This document shows positions 25,902-38,460 of a stretch of DNA of 64,000 nt, piece by piece. The position numbers and the translations under genes were made by a program. Source of the DNA: Cymbidium sinense (Eukaryota > Streptophyta > Magnoliopsida > Asparagales > Orchidaceae); contig CM038221.1 of the NCBI GenBank assembly GCA_021442155.1, positions 23,745,906 to 23,809,905 of the forward strand, in the 5' to 3' direction. Under the pieces are notes generated by a model. The model made no database searches and was not told the origin of the DNA. It was given only the letters and a program-made list of their open reading frames with translations. Numbering within the stretch: the first letter of the stretch is position 1; every line of letters begins with the position of its first letter.

Positions 25902-28796
25902 ATGTCTGGGAAAATGATAACTTCGAGATGCATGCCTACCACCGTTAGAACGGTGTTCGATAATATTGCAGCATGCTTTACTGATGAAGTCATTGAAATT
26001 TTAAAGAGACTTCATCTGCATCAATTCACTAGACTTCACGGAATTCAGCAAGACTCAATTGCCATTACCTCGATCTTGTCTTGCTGAGACATAGAGAAGC
26101 AAGCTTTCTTTCTGGGTGGGCAGTGCATTCTTTTCACCCCCGATGAAGTTTCAGTAATTGTAGGGATGCCAAACATAAAGGAGAAGGTCTCATGGCAAAA
26201 ATTTTTGCTATCGCAGTTCAGTTCAGTGGACTATAAGAATAAACTTGAGCATTCGGATAGGTCGTTGCCTGTGGCACAATTTGTGCAGTTGTACATACAT
26301 TTTCTGTTGTCAAATCTTTTTTTTGTATATCACAACTATAGGGTGGCATCGGAATTGATTGTCTACACCGATGACATAGATAAATTTGCTGAATATAACT
26401 GGGCATAGGCCATTTTGGCCTTTCTAGTTTCACAATTTGACGGTATTACATCAAAGATTTAGACCCAAAAGGCACCCGGGTACATGAATGGCTTTATCAC
26501 TCTTCTTATGGTATGTTCTATATTTTCAATTATATATTATTTGATGCATTGAAGTTAATTTATATAAATATTCATTGTAGATCTGGGCGGCTAAGCACAT
26601 AAGCATCATAAGGCCACCATTTTCATCTGCAAAGCCACGTATGCTGCGATGGCCAAAAATAAAGTTTTTAGATGATGCTTTCACTGGTTTGGGAGGACAC
26701 CAGGTGACACATAATAATATCACTTAGTTCATATAAGAATGTATTTATTTATGTTGTAAGTCATCACATTTTCTTATCGATTTAACACAAATCTGCCTTT
26801 CATTCGAGGACATATTAGAAGAGGAGACCTGGCTCTTTGAATCATTGTCCTCTGCCCAACACACAACACATGTCGAGCCCGATAACAATCCCATTCTAAC
26901 TCCACTGAGTTCAGCCCCCACTGAATCTCCATATGTCTCTCATCGATATTCTCCCCATCCGGGTGTAGCACGCCTCCCTGCCCCACGAGGCTCTACGGTG
27001 GAGAGAGAATGCTTAGGTTTCAGGGACTTGAAAGATACAATATCGTCTTTTCAAGCAATAATAACAGAGAGAATAGATGGGATTGATTTGTGGGTTGCTG
27101 CTATCGAGGAGGTTCTTGCTGGGCAGCGGGGTCCTAGCATCTCTAGTGTGGTGGAAGCTCCTGTGGAGGTGACCACAGGGGAAACTCTTGAGGAGGTAGT
27201 CATAGGGGCAACACCTATGGAGGCTACCACAGGAGCTTCCCCTGTGGAGGCTACAACAGGGGAGTCTCTGTGGAGGCAACTATAGCTGTTACCCCTATAA
27301 ATACTTCCACTTGGGAAGCCCCTGTGATAGCCTTTACTAGGGAAGCCCCTATGGAGTCCACCGTAGGGGAAGCTCTTGTGGAGGCCTCCACTACACATGA
27401 AGATGTTGCGAAGCCTTTACTCGACAGCAATGAGCGTGGTGTGAAGGCTCGACAGATGAGGAAGAGGAAAGCTATTTCTTCCCCCTTCACACACACTTAC
27501 AGGAAGTTACGGTGCAAAATAAGTACTGTGGTGGCCTCCACTCAGGATGAGCAGCCGATAATAGAAATATTACGTTACTTTCTTTTAAATTTGAGATAAT
27601 ATAACCTGATTTCACTAAAATTTTATATAGGTTCGTAAAGATGGGCCAATAAAAGTAGATGACCCATAGACTGTTATCATTATGGTGAAGGAGCATCAGG
27701 CGGAGATATGCATCATCTCAGTAGATCGATCCTTAATTCACAGTGAATGTAGCTTTTCATCACTAACTTTCGTCATCATTAATTTTCATTACAGCCAATA
27801 GAGGCACATCATTTTGTTGACTTATCATCCAGAGAAGTCCTGCCTAAGTCGATGCTCCAGCTTATTGGCACGTCGTGCTCCCGATTCAAGAACAAGTAAG
27901 ACATTCTTCATTCAACTCCTAATTCATACATAAAATTACCAATTCATTTAATTAAGCTCACTTTCAAATATTTCTCACTTGCAGGGGTGATACAGTATTC
28001 GCGGCTGAGAATATCATTATTGCATGAGGGCAGATCGATGAGTTGTCGACGGTCGGTATCTCGGATACTGCGTCGATGCCCCTTCTTCTCTTGAAGTAGT
28101 ATTCACGTTGGGGTTGTATGCCCCCTATTTATATATTTCATGCTTTCATTGGGTAAGTTACCCCACATAAATGCAGAGTATTATGATTCAATCCTTGTTT
28201 GTATAGATATAAGCTAGAATTTATAAATGTTCTCTTTTTGTCTTACAGAGTTATGCGAAATATGGCCTACAGAAGGAAAGTAAAATGTTCATCCAACATG
28301 TCACTGCAGATAGTGTGTCAAGGGCTGAGCTACTCTTACTTCCAATTATAGATAATCAGCACTGGACACTCCTAGTTGGACATATTAAGCTAGGGGCCTG
28401 ATATTTTTATGACTCATTACCAAAATCAACCCATAAGGTCATTCTTCCTGATATTGTAAGAATTGTTTTCAACTTGGTTTCCCTAAACTATATTTTTTGT
28501 TTTGGGCCAACTTATTGATTGTACTTGTTATTATTCAGATCAAGTTACTTATTGAAGATGCTGGCCAGTCTTTTGTCAGCGATCCCATAAAATGGCCAAT
28601 CAAAATGGTAAGTGGGCTGCCAGTCCAAGATAACAGTGTTGACTGCGGGATGTTTGTCTACAAGTACATGGAGACAGCATTTAGGAAACCCCCAGTGAAT
28701 TGGGCTGACAACCATGATTGGCAGAAGAAGATGAATTGCTTTAGGGCTGAGTTCATTTACGCTTTTGTTTGTTTGGGAATGAAAAATCCAAGCTGA
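25902..28796 (+). pseudogene. Ulp1-type (C48) cysteine protease, transposon-borne, broken
   Basis: Start at 25902, just after the left array. Exon 1 (25902-26510) has FFLGGQCILFTPDEVSVIVG and QFVQLYIHFLLSNLFF, typical of the N-terminal domain of plant transposon Ulp1 proteins. Its frame is broken by stops at 26085, 26406 and near 26459. Exon 2 is 26581-26703. A variable middle region (about 26770-27600) contains repeated VEATTGE-type segments and a basic RQMRKRK. The catalytic domain is in 28249-28455 and 28539-28796: His of DNQHW (28360), Asp of FYDSL (28411), Gln and Cys of QDNSVDCG (28626, 28644), all kept, but a TGA interrupts at 28399. Such enzymes cleave SUMO or similar conjugates; their role in transposons is not established. 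Confidence 0.82.
27150..27400 (+). repeat. Coding minisatellite, about 30-bp units
   Basis: Units close to CCTGTGGAGGCTACCACAGG repeat about eight times inside the Ulp1-type pseudogene and encode degenerate ten-residue repeats (APVEATTGES-like). A frameshift falls inside the array near 27275, after which the repeat continues in another frame. The open frames on the - strand here are shadows of the repeat. Confidence 0.85.
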
Positions 28797-28899
28797 GAAC
28801 TATATATTTGAAGTTTGATACTTTGAAATTACCTATTTTACAAGCTATTATTTATTGTCTTAAACTTTTCTAGAGATAGCATGTGCACAATCTGTTTAT

Positions 28900-30130
28900 G
28901 TTCTCCAACTTTACAGGTGTGCTCTCTATACTCCAGCTAACATTAAGTTTCCTTACTTTTTTCATTTATTCAGGGCAGTTTGGATAGAATATATTGTGTA
29001 AATACCATTTAAAATATTTTTTTGGCTGCTAGGTTGCCTACCTAAGCTCTCTTCAATCAGCTGGGTTGTCAGGAACCTTAATGTTAGACTTCTTAACCTA
29101 TTTTGCATATGTACTCTATGTACTCTCCTAAGAGTACACAGAGTATTTCATCTAATTTTTTTAATTTTCCTGGGCAGTTTGGATAAAATATGTTTAGCAT
29201 AAAATATCAACAACAATTTGGTTGATGCTGGGCTGGTTTAGTGAAATGTGTTTCATCTGTACTCTATGTACTCTCCTAAGAGTATAAAGTATTCCTCTAT
29301 TTTTTTCAATTTTCCTGGGCAGTTTGGATAAAATATGTTTAGTAGAGATCACCTGTAGCAATTTGGTTGATGCTAGGCTACTTTAGTGAGATGTGTTTCA
29401 TCTATACTCTTTGTACTCTCTTCGGAGTACACAGAGTATTTCATCTAATTTTTTCAATTTTTCTGGGCAATTTGGATAAAATATGTTTAACAGAGAACAT
29501 ATGTAGCAATTTGGTTGATGATGGACTGCTTTAATGAGATATGTTTCATATGTATTCTCTGTACTCTCCTGAGAATACAAAATATTTCTTCTATTTTTTT
29601 AATTTTTCTAGGCAATTTGGATAAAATATGTTTGCAATTTGGTTGATGCTGGGCTGCTTTAGTGAAATGTGTTTCATCTGTACTCTCTTTCTAAGAGTAG
29701 AGTATTTCTTATTTTTCAATTCTCCGGGCTTTGGATAAAATATGTTTAGCAGAACATCTATAGTAATTTGGTTGATCTTGGGCTTTTCTTGAGATGTGTT
29801 TCATCGTACTCTCTGAGTCTGAGTATTTCTTATATTTTTTTAATTTTCTCGCTTTGGATAAAATATCTTTAGCAGAGAACATCTGCAGCAATTTGGTTGA
29901 TGTTGGGCTGCTTTAGTGAGGTGTGTTTCATCTGTACTCTCTATACTTTCCTAAGAGTGCATAGTATTTCTTTTATTTTTTTCAATTTTTCTGGGCAGTT
30001 TGGATAAAATATGTTTAGCAGAGAACATCTGCAACAATTTGGTTGATGCTGAGCTGCTTTAATGAGGTGTGTTTCATATGTACTCTCTGTACTCTTTATA
30101 CTCTATATTCCATTGTAGGTAGTTTTGGTG
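28900..30130 (+). repeat. Middle array of related monomers (about 150 bp)
   Basis: About eight monomers of a second type: a TGTACTCTCCTAAGAGTAC-like core, then TTTTTCAATTTTCCTGGGCA, GTTTGGATAAAATATGTTTA, AATTTGGTTGATGCTGGGCT and GTGTTTCATC. The plan is the same as in the outer arrays (imperfect palindrome plus spacer), but the spacer differs, so it is a diverged sister family. Several units around 29690-29840 have lost short pieces. Confidence 0.88.
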
Positions 30131-30810
30131 GCTGACTATTAGAATAGTTGAGGTATTTTGTAGCTGAACTCTTTGTATTCTCCTCAGACTACAAATTATT
30201 TTCTTAATTTTTTTTTCATTTTTTTTATGTTTTGTTTATAGGTCGGGGAAGAATTGTTTACTATAACTTTAAAGCAGTTTGGAGGCTCCTGGGTTGCTTT
30301 TTTAATGAGTTTTTTGAGCAATTTTGTAAGTATACCCTTTGCACTCTCTATACCCTCTGTATCCTATATACTCTTTATGTTGTTTGTACTCTTTATACTC
30401 TCTGTACTCTCTATATTATCTATACTCTCTATTCCATTGCAGGTAGTTTGGAGGCTGACTATTAGAATATTTGAGGTGTTTTGTAGCTGAACTCTTTATA
30501 TTCTCCTCAGAGTACATATTATTTTCTTAATTTTTTCCATTTTTTCCATTTTTTCTTTACAGGTCGGGAGGAATTGTTCACTATAATCTTAAAGCAGTTT
30601 GAAGGCTCCTACGTTACTTTTTTCATGAGTTTTCTGAGCAGTTTTGCAAGTGTACTCTCTGTACTCTCTATACACTCTGTGCTCTTTATGCTGTCTGTAC
30701 TTTCTGTACTTTCTATACTTTTTGTACTCTCTATACTCTCTGTACTCTCTGTACTCTCTGTACTCTCTGTACTATCTGTACTCTGTACTCTTCTAATCAT
30801 GGGTAGTTGA
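30130..30810 (+). repeat. Third array type and 9-bp TGTACTCTC repeat
   Basis: Two units of about 320 bp (30140-30440 and 30450-30790) share GCAGGTAGTTTGGAGGCTGA, GTAGCTGAACTCTTTATA, ACAGGTCGGG and CTTAAAGCAGTTTG blocks. Each ends in a run of 9-bp repeats (TGTACTCTC with variants). The second run, about 30650-30790, has some 15 copies. The run appears to be an expansion of the monomer's core motif. Confidence 0.85.
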
Positions 30811-31790
30811 TATAATATTGTTTATATTTCTATGATTTTCTTACTTGTTTGGAAAAAAATATGCTTAATTTTGATATTCAAATTATATCATATTTTAAAT
30901 TCAGATCAACTAAAAAAGTGAAGTTAAAATTTACATTATCTAAAAATTAATAATTATAATAATTTGTATTATGTAATATCTAAAAATTATGATTGAATGA
31001 CACTTGCTATGTCAAATCAGACGCTAGTAAAAAACCATTATACTCAGTCACATTCATAATGCCACAATCTTAAAATATGAAGGAGAAGCAATATAAACCA
31101 CTTAACATGTGAACTTAATATAAGTGGGTACGATTATTAAACTTAACTTATTAATAAAGAAAATTATATTCTTTAAAAATGTGCTAGAATTTATTAAATG
31201 TCTGAAATTAGTTTCTATCTGTCGAAATCATGGTTCTTAAAACCTACTATCTACTGAATCATGTGGTGCATAAAATAGACAAATAAACTATCGAACATGC
31301 ACTTAACACGTCTTATTCGTATAAATTTTAAGGGTAGTGTGGAGCAAATTCTTTATTTTAAGATAATGAATTTTTTTAAACAATCTAATAACTGAAAGTA
31401 TCATCTTAATTAAATTAATATTATTGACAAATTTATAAATAAGTAGTAAACTAATATCATCAATACTAATATCATCTTCATTACACTTTTTTTTCTTCAA
31501 GTTCTATTAATCTTATTGATATGAGCATACGGGCTTATCAAATTTTGTAATGCATGCAATAAAAATCATTTCATAAAATACAGAGTACTTTATAGAGTAT
31601 ATATCAAACTATGTAATGCCTGCAATGAAAATCAATTCATCCTCTTAAGCAAAGTAGAGTCATCAACCGAATCAAATTTGGTAAAATATAATAGGGGATA
31701 AATATCGGTACATCATTCAACATACCCATTCATAAGCTACCTGTATAAATTTAGTAATTGAAAATTGGACCATCAGTTAAGACATATTAG
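30811..31790. other. Interior of the composite element, no gene seen
   Basis: AT-rich sequence between the middle arrays and the segment that follows, with no recognisable motif. Confidence 0.4.
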
Positions 31791-32920
31791 TTTTTTTTCT
31801 TTTTAGGGGAACCCCATATAAGAAAATTTTATTGCCACAGTCAAAGGATTACAAGGTCCTTAATAGGGGATAAACTCAATAACTACTGCTTAAAAAGCTA
31901 CAAACAGCCTATAGAGAAAATCCCCTAGCAAAATACAGTTAAAACATGTGAAAGAGGAAAAGAAAACTAAAGGTATAAATAGAGCAAAGGAGCAAGCAAT
32001 TGGTTAGCCATCAGCAGAAACTCTTGAGGATAAGAGAGGTGTATGCCTCCAGATGAGAAGGAACTTGCAAAAAAATAAGCAGAATCTGCAAACATCTGGA
32101 AAGAAGAATTAACATAGTTAAAGTGATACATGCTAGGTCGAAAGTAAAATAATGTAATGATATATATATGGAGAAATAGGTGAAGAGAGGCTCAGGCTCA
32201 GTCACACCAAATTGGGGCAGCCGCTAGCATAAGCATCCAAACTTCAAAGGAAGGGTTACATCACACGTGCTACTACCAGCCAAGGAATGGGTGAGGTTAT
32301 CCCATCCATCATAGTCTACAAACATGGGGGAAAATGGTAGCCAATTTGATAGAAATCTTGTGATCTTAGCCAACAACACCCCTGGGGGAAACTGGTAAAG
32401 GGTTGCCAACTCCCCTTTCTAAGATAATAAACACCAGATAATGCAAGCATAATAGCATAAATCATAGCCGACAACACCCCTAATCACACAACATCACTAA
32501 TCACAGTTACATGCTTACTAAGGCACAACCACATTCACATATGCAAGCATAATAACATAAAATATATTGGTAAAGGGATGGCCTAAACAGAACCAACATT
32601 ATATCATAATGCATATTCCACAACAACCCGACCCAGAAGCAACCCTCTAGTGAGGAAATCACGAAAGTATCAGCAATACAAATGGTATCTATCAACATTT
32701 AAATAACATCATACCCCAATATACTTGCAGTGTCAAAAGAAATAAGAATCGATTAAGATAGTGGATAATTTCGTACAACAAAGGCACATTTAATAAGGAT
32801 GACCAAATGGAAATCAACAAACCAAAGTTGCAAGCATAATCCAAACACATTAGGTAGCTTGCCGAACACCAGAACAGGAGAAAAATCACTCAGTTAGTAG
32901 CCAGGAAAAAAACCAAGCAG
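31790..32920 (-). other. Possible retroposed segment, unidentified
   Basis: Starts with a T-rich run (31790-31806) that would be a poly(A) tail if read on the - strand, followed by GGGGAACCCCATATAAGAAAATTTTATTG. It is less AT-rich than its surroundings and contains short open frames on the - strand (for example 32409-32224) without known motifs. A LINE or other retrocopy in - orientation is a guess from the T-run; no flanking duplication was found. Confidence 0.3.
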
Positions 32921-32949
32921 AAAATAATTGACCAATATTAATGTCCATT

Positions 32950-33340
32950 TGGGCCTTTCTCCTTTCAAACAAGTTTTGCTATCTGTGCTCTCTCTACTCT
33001 CATGAGAGTACAGAGGATTTAGCTTATTATTTTTCCACTTTCTCTGCCCTGTTTAGATGGAATATGTTCAATAGATTCCAGTAAGAACAGTTTGGAGGCT
33101 GATTGGTGGTTTTTAGGGGTGTTTTGCATCTGTACTCTCTGTATTATCTGTACTCTCTATACTCTCATGAAAGTACAGAGCATTTTGCTAATATTTTTCC
33201 TCTTTCTTTGTCCTATTTGGAGAAAATATGTTCATTACATTTCATTATGAGCAATTTGGAGATTGTTTGGTTGATTTTTTAGTATTTTTTTGCATATGCA
33301 CTTTTTGTACTCTCCTAAGCATGGGCTGGAGAGTACAAAT
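32950..33340 (+). repeat. Displaced fragment of the monomer array
   Basis: Two and a half monomers of the outer type in the same orientation as the left array, with a perfect palindrome at 32995-33010 followed by CAGAGGATTTAGC. It most resembles the reverse complement of the right-array unit around 37080-37160 (shared GATTTAGC and TGGAATATGTTCA). A larger block containing it is bounded by perfect 29-bp direct repeats at 32921-32949 and 33487-33515. Confidence 0.85.
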
Positions 33341-33778
33341 TAGCTGAAAAAACCAAGCGAAAATTGAACTCCATGCATAAGGCGAGAATCATTGAAAAAC
33401 TATTAAACAATATAATAAACTCAAATATGAGATAAACTGAGTGTCTTCGAGCAAGTATTTGATTATGATATAGACAGTGTGTCTTCAAAATAATTGACCA
33501 ATATTAATGTCCATTAAATAAAAACTAAGATATGAGATTATTATATCAGTAACCATTAAGTTGAAGATGCTTTGAAATATTGACTTGAATAGTATATGAG
33601 TATCATAGTGCATTGATTAGTAAATCTTAATCAAATGTCATAATAAATTAATTCATTTTCAATAGAAATTAATAAATTTTAAAATAAATTCATAAAATTT
33701 GTATATTTTGGTATAGATGATGATAATAATAATACAATTAAGAATAAAGATGAACACAATAAGCAAAAAAAAATGAAG

Positions 33779-36300
33779 TTATAAAAGAAAAAAAGAGAAT
33801 AAATTCTTATATTTAACATAAAACTCTAAGGTAGTATATTGTTTAGCACTATGGTAGTACGTACTGTATCGGCGTTGACTTTCAAAGATAATTTCATTGA
33901 AAAATTCTGCAAAATCAGCACTCGGCGTGTCTTCATAACCGAATTCCTTAGATGAGACTGTTGGTGTGCCTGTTAAGTAGAAGAAAGTCATCATGGAGAC
34001 TTTAAAGCATTACAAAAATAATTGTGATGATGTAATTATGGTTGTACTCGACATTGCAGCATGTACAGATGAAGAACACATAACTAAATGATATCATGCA
34101 TTAAAATATTTTCTTGTAATAATATCCATCATCAGCTTAGTGTACCCTTCAGCCGACTGATTGATTGTTGAGCTCGAGTTGAATTCCTGCAGTAGAACAT
34201 CGTATTAGCTGATGGTTTTTTGCAGCATTGATGTGTGATATTTTGTGCGTACCTCTGGAAAACACTCTGACATTACAAATAAAGGTGTTACAACGAGTGA
34301 TGTAATAAGTTCTGCACCACTCTCAGACTGTACTTTGGTTTCTGTAACAATAAAAATAGGATGGTTTGAAGATTAACAATAATATTTAAAATACTACAAA
34401 TTAAGAGACAAATAGAAAATTACTCTTGGCTTTCTTGGATCTCTTCTAATATTCATTAAGCCTTGCGTTGGAAATACCCTTTGGACGTTGCTTAACTGGA
34501 TCCTTTAAGATGTCTTTTCCCTTGTCTGTTGTGGTTGACTTCTTCTTCTTAGCTCATTGGAGAATTCACTTATTATAAAGTTGACATCATCATATAATTT
34601 TTTTAAGGAATCAAGCATAATCTCTCTCTTATTACCTCTTATGCTTATTTGATATGCATATCGACTTATGTGGTTCCGAAAAATAATGCTACAAGCATTT
34701 CCATATATGCTTTCCACATATCTTAATTTTTTATATGCACTATCGATGTAGATATTACCCTTTACTCTGGTAGACCATCGCATGAGAAAATACTTATCCG
34801 AAATGTACACAACATCTTCCTAACTAAGAACTCTGATACAGTGGGCACAAAGTAATCCCATATTTCAAATTTTTTGCAGGTACAAGTTACATCTAGTCCC
34901 ATTGAAATGGTCCATATTTTGGATGCATTTTATTCTCTAAGTTTCTCACCAAATACTGATGTCATCGACACAATTGAATTTCCAACTTCATGCAAAAATT
35001 CTTCCTCAAACATAGTATAAAGCTTTATTGTATAAAGCATAGCAGCTTGTTTTAGAATTAGACTGATCTTAACAACAGGAACAATTGTTTACTGACTACA
35101 CTTGAAATCTTCGTCATGTTCATTTCGGCGCCATGTCTCCATAACCTTCTCCAACCTCAAGAAATAATCTGTGAGCGAACTTGTTGGTTTAGAGATTTTG
35201 TGACATACATTATTTATGGATTCACTACGTTGAGTTGACAAAATGTCCATACTTTGTAAAATGCAGTTGACATACATTATTCAGACAACCAAGCACGATC
35301 ATGCAAATTACCTTATTCTAGCATGATAGATCAAGCTTCCTTAAACTCTTCCTCTGAGTCACACTTACTAATGCATGTATAGAATAACCCTTGTACTCTC
35401 TTATTACTATTAAAATAATGAACCTTGAAAGGAACTTTCTTGAAATATATTGGCACAACTATGTGAGTAGTACAATTTTGATAGCTTTCGTCATAGCCTG
35501 ATCTTGATCAGTGAATATTGTTATAGGATGTCTGCCACTCATCAACAGAAAAAATGTATGGAATAGCCATGAGAATGACTCAATTATCTTTTCTGATAGA
35601 AAGACAACTCCAAATAAGATATTTTGCCAGTGATGATTCACTTCAACAACAAAGGCACAAATAAAATTATATTTATTGAGTTGATAGCAAAAAATTATCA
35701 CCCCAAATAATATTCTATCTATCCTGCCATGCCATTGCTCTAAAAAACTTACCAAACAATCGACTCATCAACTTGTACATCCCATGCAAACATTTGTCAT
35801 TTGCTTGCCTTTCCTGAACATGTATTAATGCATTCTTGTCACCATTCAATCCTCGATCTTCTCTCAATGAAATTGAAAGCATCTCTTTTGTGAATCAAAT
35901 ATTTCTACGCTAACTTCCTCGCTAGATATGAATGTATCGCTTGCTCTAATTCCTCTATCATTATCTTCAACACGATGCCTTCGTTATCGATCCGATCTAA
36001 GAAGATAGAAGAGCAAATGAATGATTATGACTTTCATATATTTTTAATCAGCTTCTTCTCTAAATCAACATAATCATCATAAATGACAACTACCAGACGT
36101 TTTTTTCGGAATTTTGTTAAGTCGTTAGACGATAGATTTCTTCCGACTTTTATAAAAAATCTTTTAATTTCTTTTAATTCAATATGTTTTAACATTGAAG
36201 CCGGTTTGATGATGTATAGCATCAGATACGCTGTTTGGTTAACAATGGTGCAAGGAGTTTCTAAATTTCATTAGGCATCAGACTTCATCACCGCTTCATT
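33779..36300 (-). pseudogene. FAR1-type MULE transposase, decayed
   Basis: The clearest part is 35755-35459 (-), the MULE transposase domain: VEVNHHWQNILFG, then SFSWLFHTFFLLMSGRHP and the catalytic-type FTDQDQAMTKAI. The first catalytic Asp region (FDxTY in the family) reads as IIFCYQLNKYN after a small deletion. Near 35200 lies a WRRNEHDEDFKC segment and near 34510-34450 a KQRPKGISNARL tail typical of FAR1/FHY3-related proteins. Multiple stops and frameshifts. It faces the Ulp1-type gene tail to tail. FHY3/FAR1 proteins are domesticated relatives, but here the repeat context argues for a transposon. Confidence 0.75.
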
Positions 36301-36399
36301 GACGCATTCATCTGCCCAAATAACTCCACAAATATGTGACATGTAAAACAGCTCCACAATTGAACATATTCTCTCTAAACATGCCAAAGAAAGTGAAAA

Positions 36400-38460
36400 A
36401 AAATTAATCAAAATTAGCTGTACTCTCATGAGAGTACAGAGAGTACAGATGTAAAACTCTCCTAAAAACAAACCAATCATGCCCCCAAATTATTCTAATG
36501 GAATGTAATGAACATATTTCCTCCAATCATACCAAAGAAATTATAAAAAATGACCAAAATCATATGTACTATCATGAGAGTAAATATAGTACAGATACAA
36601 TTCTCACCTAAAAATTAATTTATTAGCCTCCAAATTGTTTATAATGAAATGTACTGAGCATATTTCATCCAAACAGGCTAAATAAAGTGAAAAAAACTAG
36701 CTAAATTCTGAGAATACAGAGAGTACAGTTGTAAAAATCTTCCCAAAATCATCCAAATTACCTCCAAATTGCTTCTAATGGAATGTAATGAACATAATTT
36801 CAACAACTAAGACAAATAAACTAGAAAAATGACCAAAATCAACTGTACTCTCAAGATATAGTACAGATGAAAAACTCTCCTGAGAACCAAGCAATCAGCC
36901 TCCAAATTATTCCTAATGGATTGTAATGAACATATTTTCTCTAAACAGGCCAAAAAAAGTGGAAAAATATTACCAAAATGCTCACTACTCTCATGAGAGT
37001 ATAGAGAGTACAGAGAGTACAAATGCAAAACACCCGTAAAAATCACCAATCAGCTTCTAAATTATTCTTAATGAAATCTACTGAACATATTCCATCCAAA
37101 CAGGTCAGCGAAAGTGAAAAAATAATGAGCTAAATCTTCTGTACTCTCATGAGAGTATAGAAAGTATATAGAGTATAGAAAGTATAAATGCAAAACTCTC
37201 CTAAAAACAAAGCAATCAGCCTCCAAATTACTCCTCATGGATTATAATGAACACATTTCCTCCAAATATGCCAAATAAAGTGAAAAAATGTAATCTCATG
37301 AGAGATGAGAGTAATAACATACGCAAAAATACTAAAATCAATCAAACAAATCAAAATTGCTTCTAATAGAATTGACCATATTCTCTATACAGCAAAATAA
37401 ATTAAAAAATATCTAAAAAATGTTCAGATTCATGAGAGATAGAGTACCTGATCTCCCAAAAATCATTCAAATAAATTTCCAAATTATTTCCAATGAATGT
37501 AATGAATATAATCTCAATAATCGCCAAAGAAACTGGAAAACGACAAATGCCTCAGACTCACAGAGTAGAGACATCTGAAAATAACACTAAAAAATTAACC
37601 AAACAGTCTCCAAATTATTCTTAATGGATTGTAATGATTATATTTTCTCCAAACAGGCCAAATAAAGTAGAAAAATATTAGCAAAGTTATTTATACTCTC
37701 ATGAGAGTACAGAGAATACAGATAAAAATTTCTCATAAAATTAACCAAACAACCTCCAAATTGCTTCTAATGGACTGTAATGACCATATTCCCTCCATAT
37801 AGATAAAATAAACTGGAAAAATATCGAAATATTTTGTACTCTTCTGAGAGTACATATGCAAAAATCTTCCAAAAATCATCCAAACAGCTTCCAAATTGCT
37901 TCCAATGGAATGTAATGAACATAATCTCAACAACTAAAAAAGAACTAATAATATAAAAATTATTCATACTCAAAGTACATATAAGATGCAAAAATAATAA
38001 AAACCAATCAAACAAATTTCTAAATTATTCTAAATTATCAGAATATATTTCCTCCAAATAAGCCAAAAAAAGTGGAAAAATATTAGCAAAATATTTTGTA
38101 CACTCATAAGAGTGCAGAGAGTATAGGTGAAAATCTCCCATAAAAATTAACCAAATAATCACAAAATTGCTTCTATGGAATGTAATAACCATATTCTCTC
38201 TATATAAGAAAATAAAGAAAAAATATCGAAAAATTCTCAGATTCTCACGAGACAGAGATGATACAAAAATTCCTCAAAATTATCCAAACAAATCCAAATT
38301 ACTTACAATAACGAATAATCTCAACAACTTACCAAAGAAAAGTGAGAAAAATTGCGGAAAAGTATAGATGTAAAACTCTCCTAAAACTAAAAAAACAAAC
38401 ACAAATTACTTTTAATTAATGAACATATTCTTTCCAAGAGCCAAGAACTCATAAAAAAAA
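36400..38460 (-). repeat. Right array of palindrome-centred monomers, inverted
   Basis: About fifteen monomers of 130-150 bp in the opposite orientation to the left array (spacers read CTCCAAATTATTCCTAATGG, GTAATGAACATATTTTCTCC, AAACAGGCCAAA). Cores lie near 36421, 36567, 36705, 36843, 36986, 37142, 37292, 37420, 37550, 37694, 37838, 37965, 38096, 38240 and 38355. Perfect palindromes are at 36421, 36986, 37142 and 37694. Units decay towards the outer (right) end, mirroring the left array. Confidence 0.9.

Noticed and set aside
27013..27496. Three - strand open frames over the protease linker
   Set aside because: Shadows of the 30-bp coding repeat of the + strand pseudogene.
30609..30800. S-T-E repeat protein on -
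   Set aside because: Translation of the 9-bp TGTACTCTC repeat.
33779..36300. A host FHY3/FAR1 regulatory gene
   Set aside because: Multiple stops and frameshifts, and its position inside the array element favour a transposon pseudogene.
24626..38460. CRISPR-like array (regular palindromic repeats with spacers)
   Set aside because: The host is a plant genome, spacers are homologous to each other rather than unique, and no cas-like genes occur. It is a tandem repeat.
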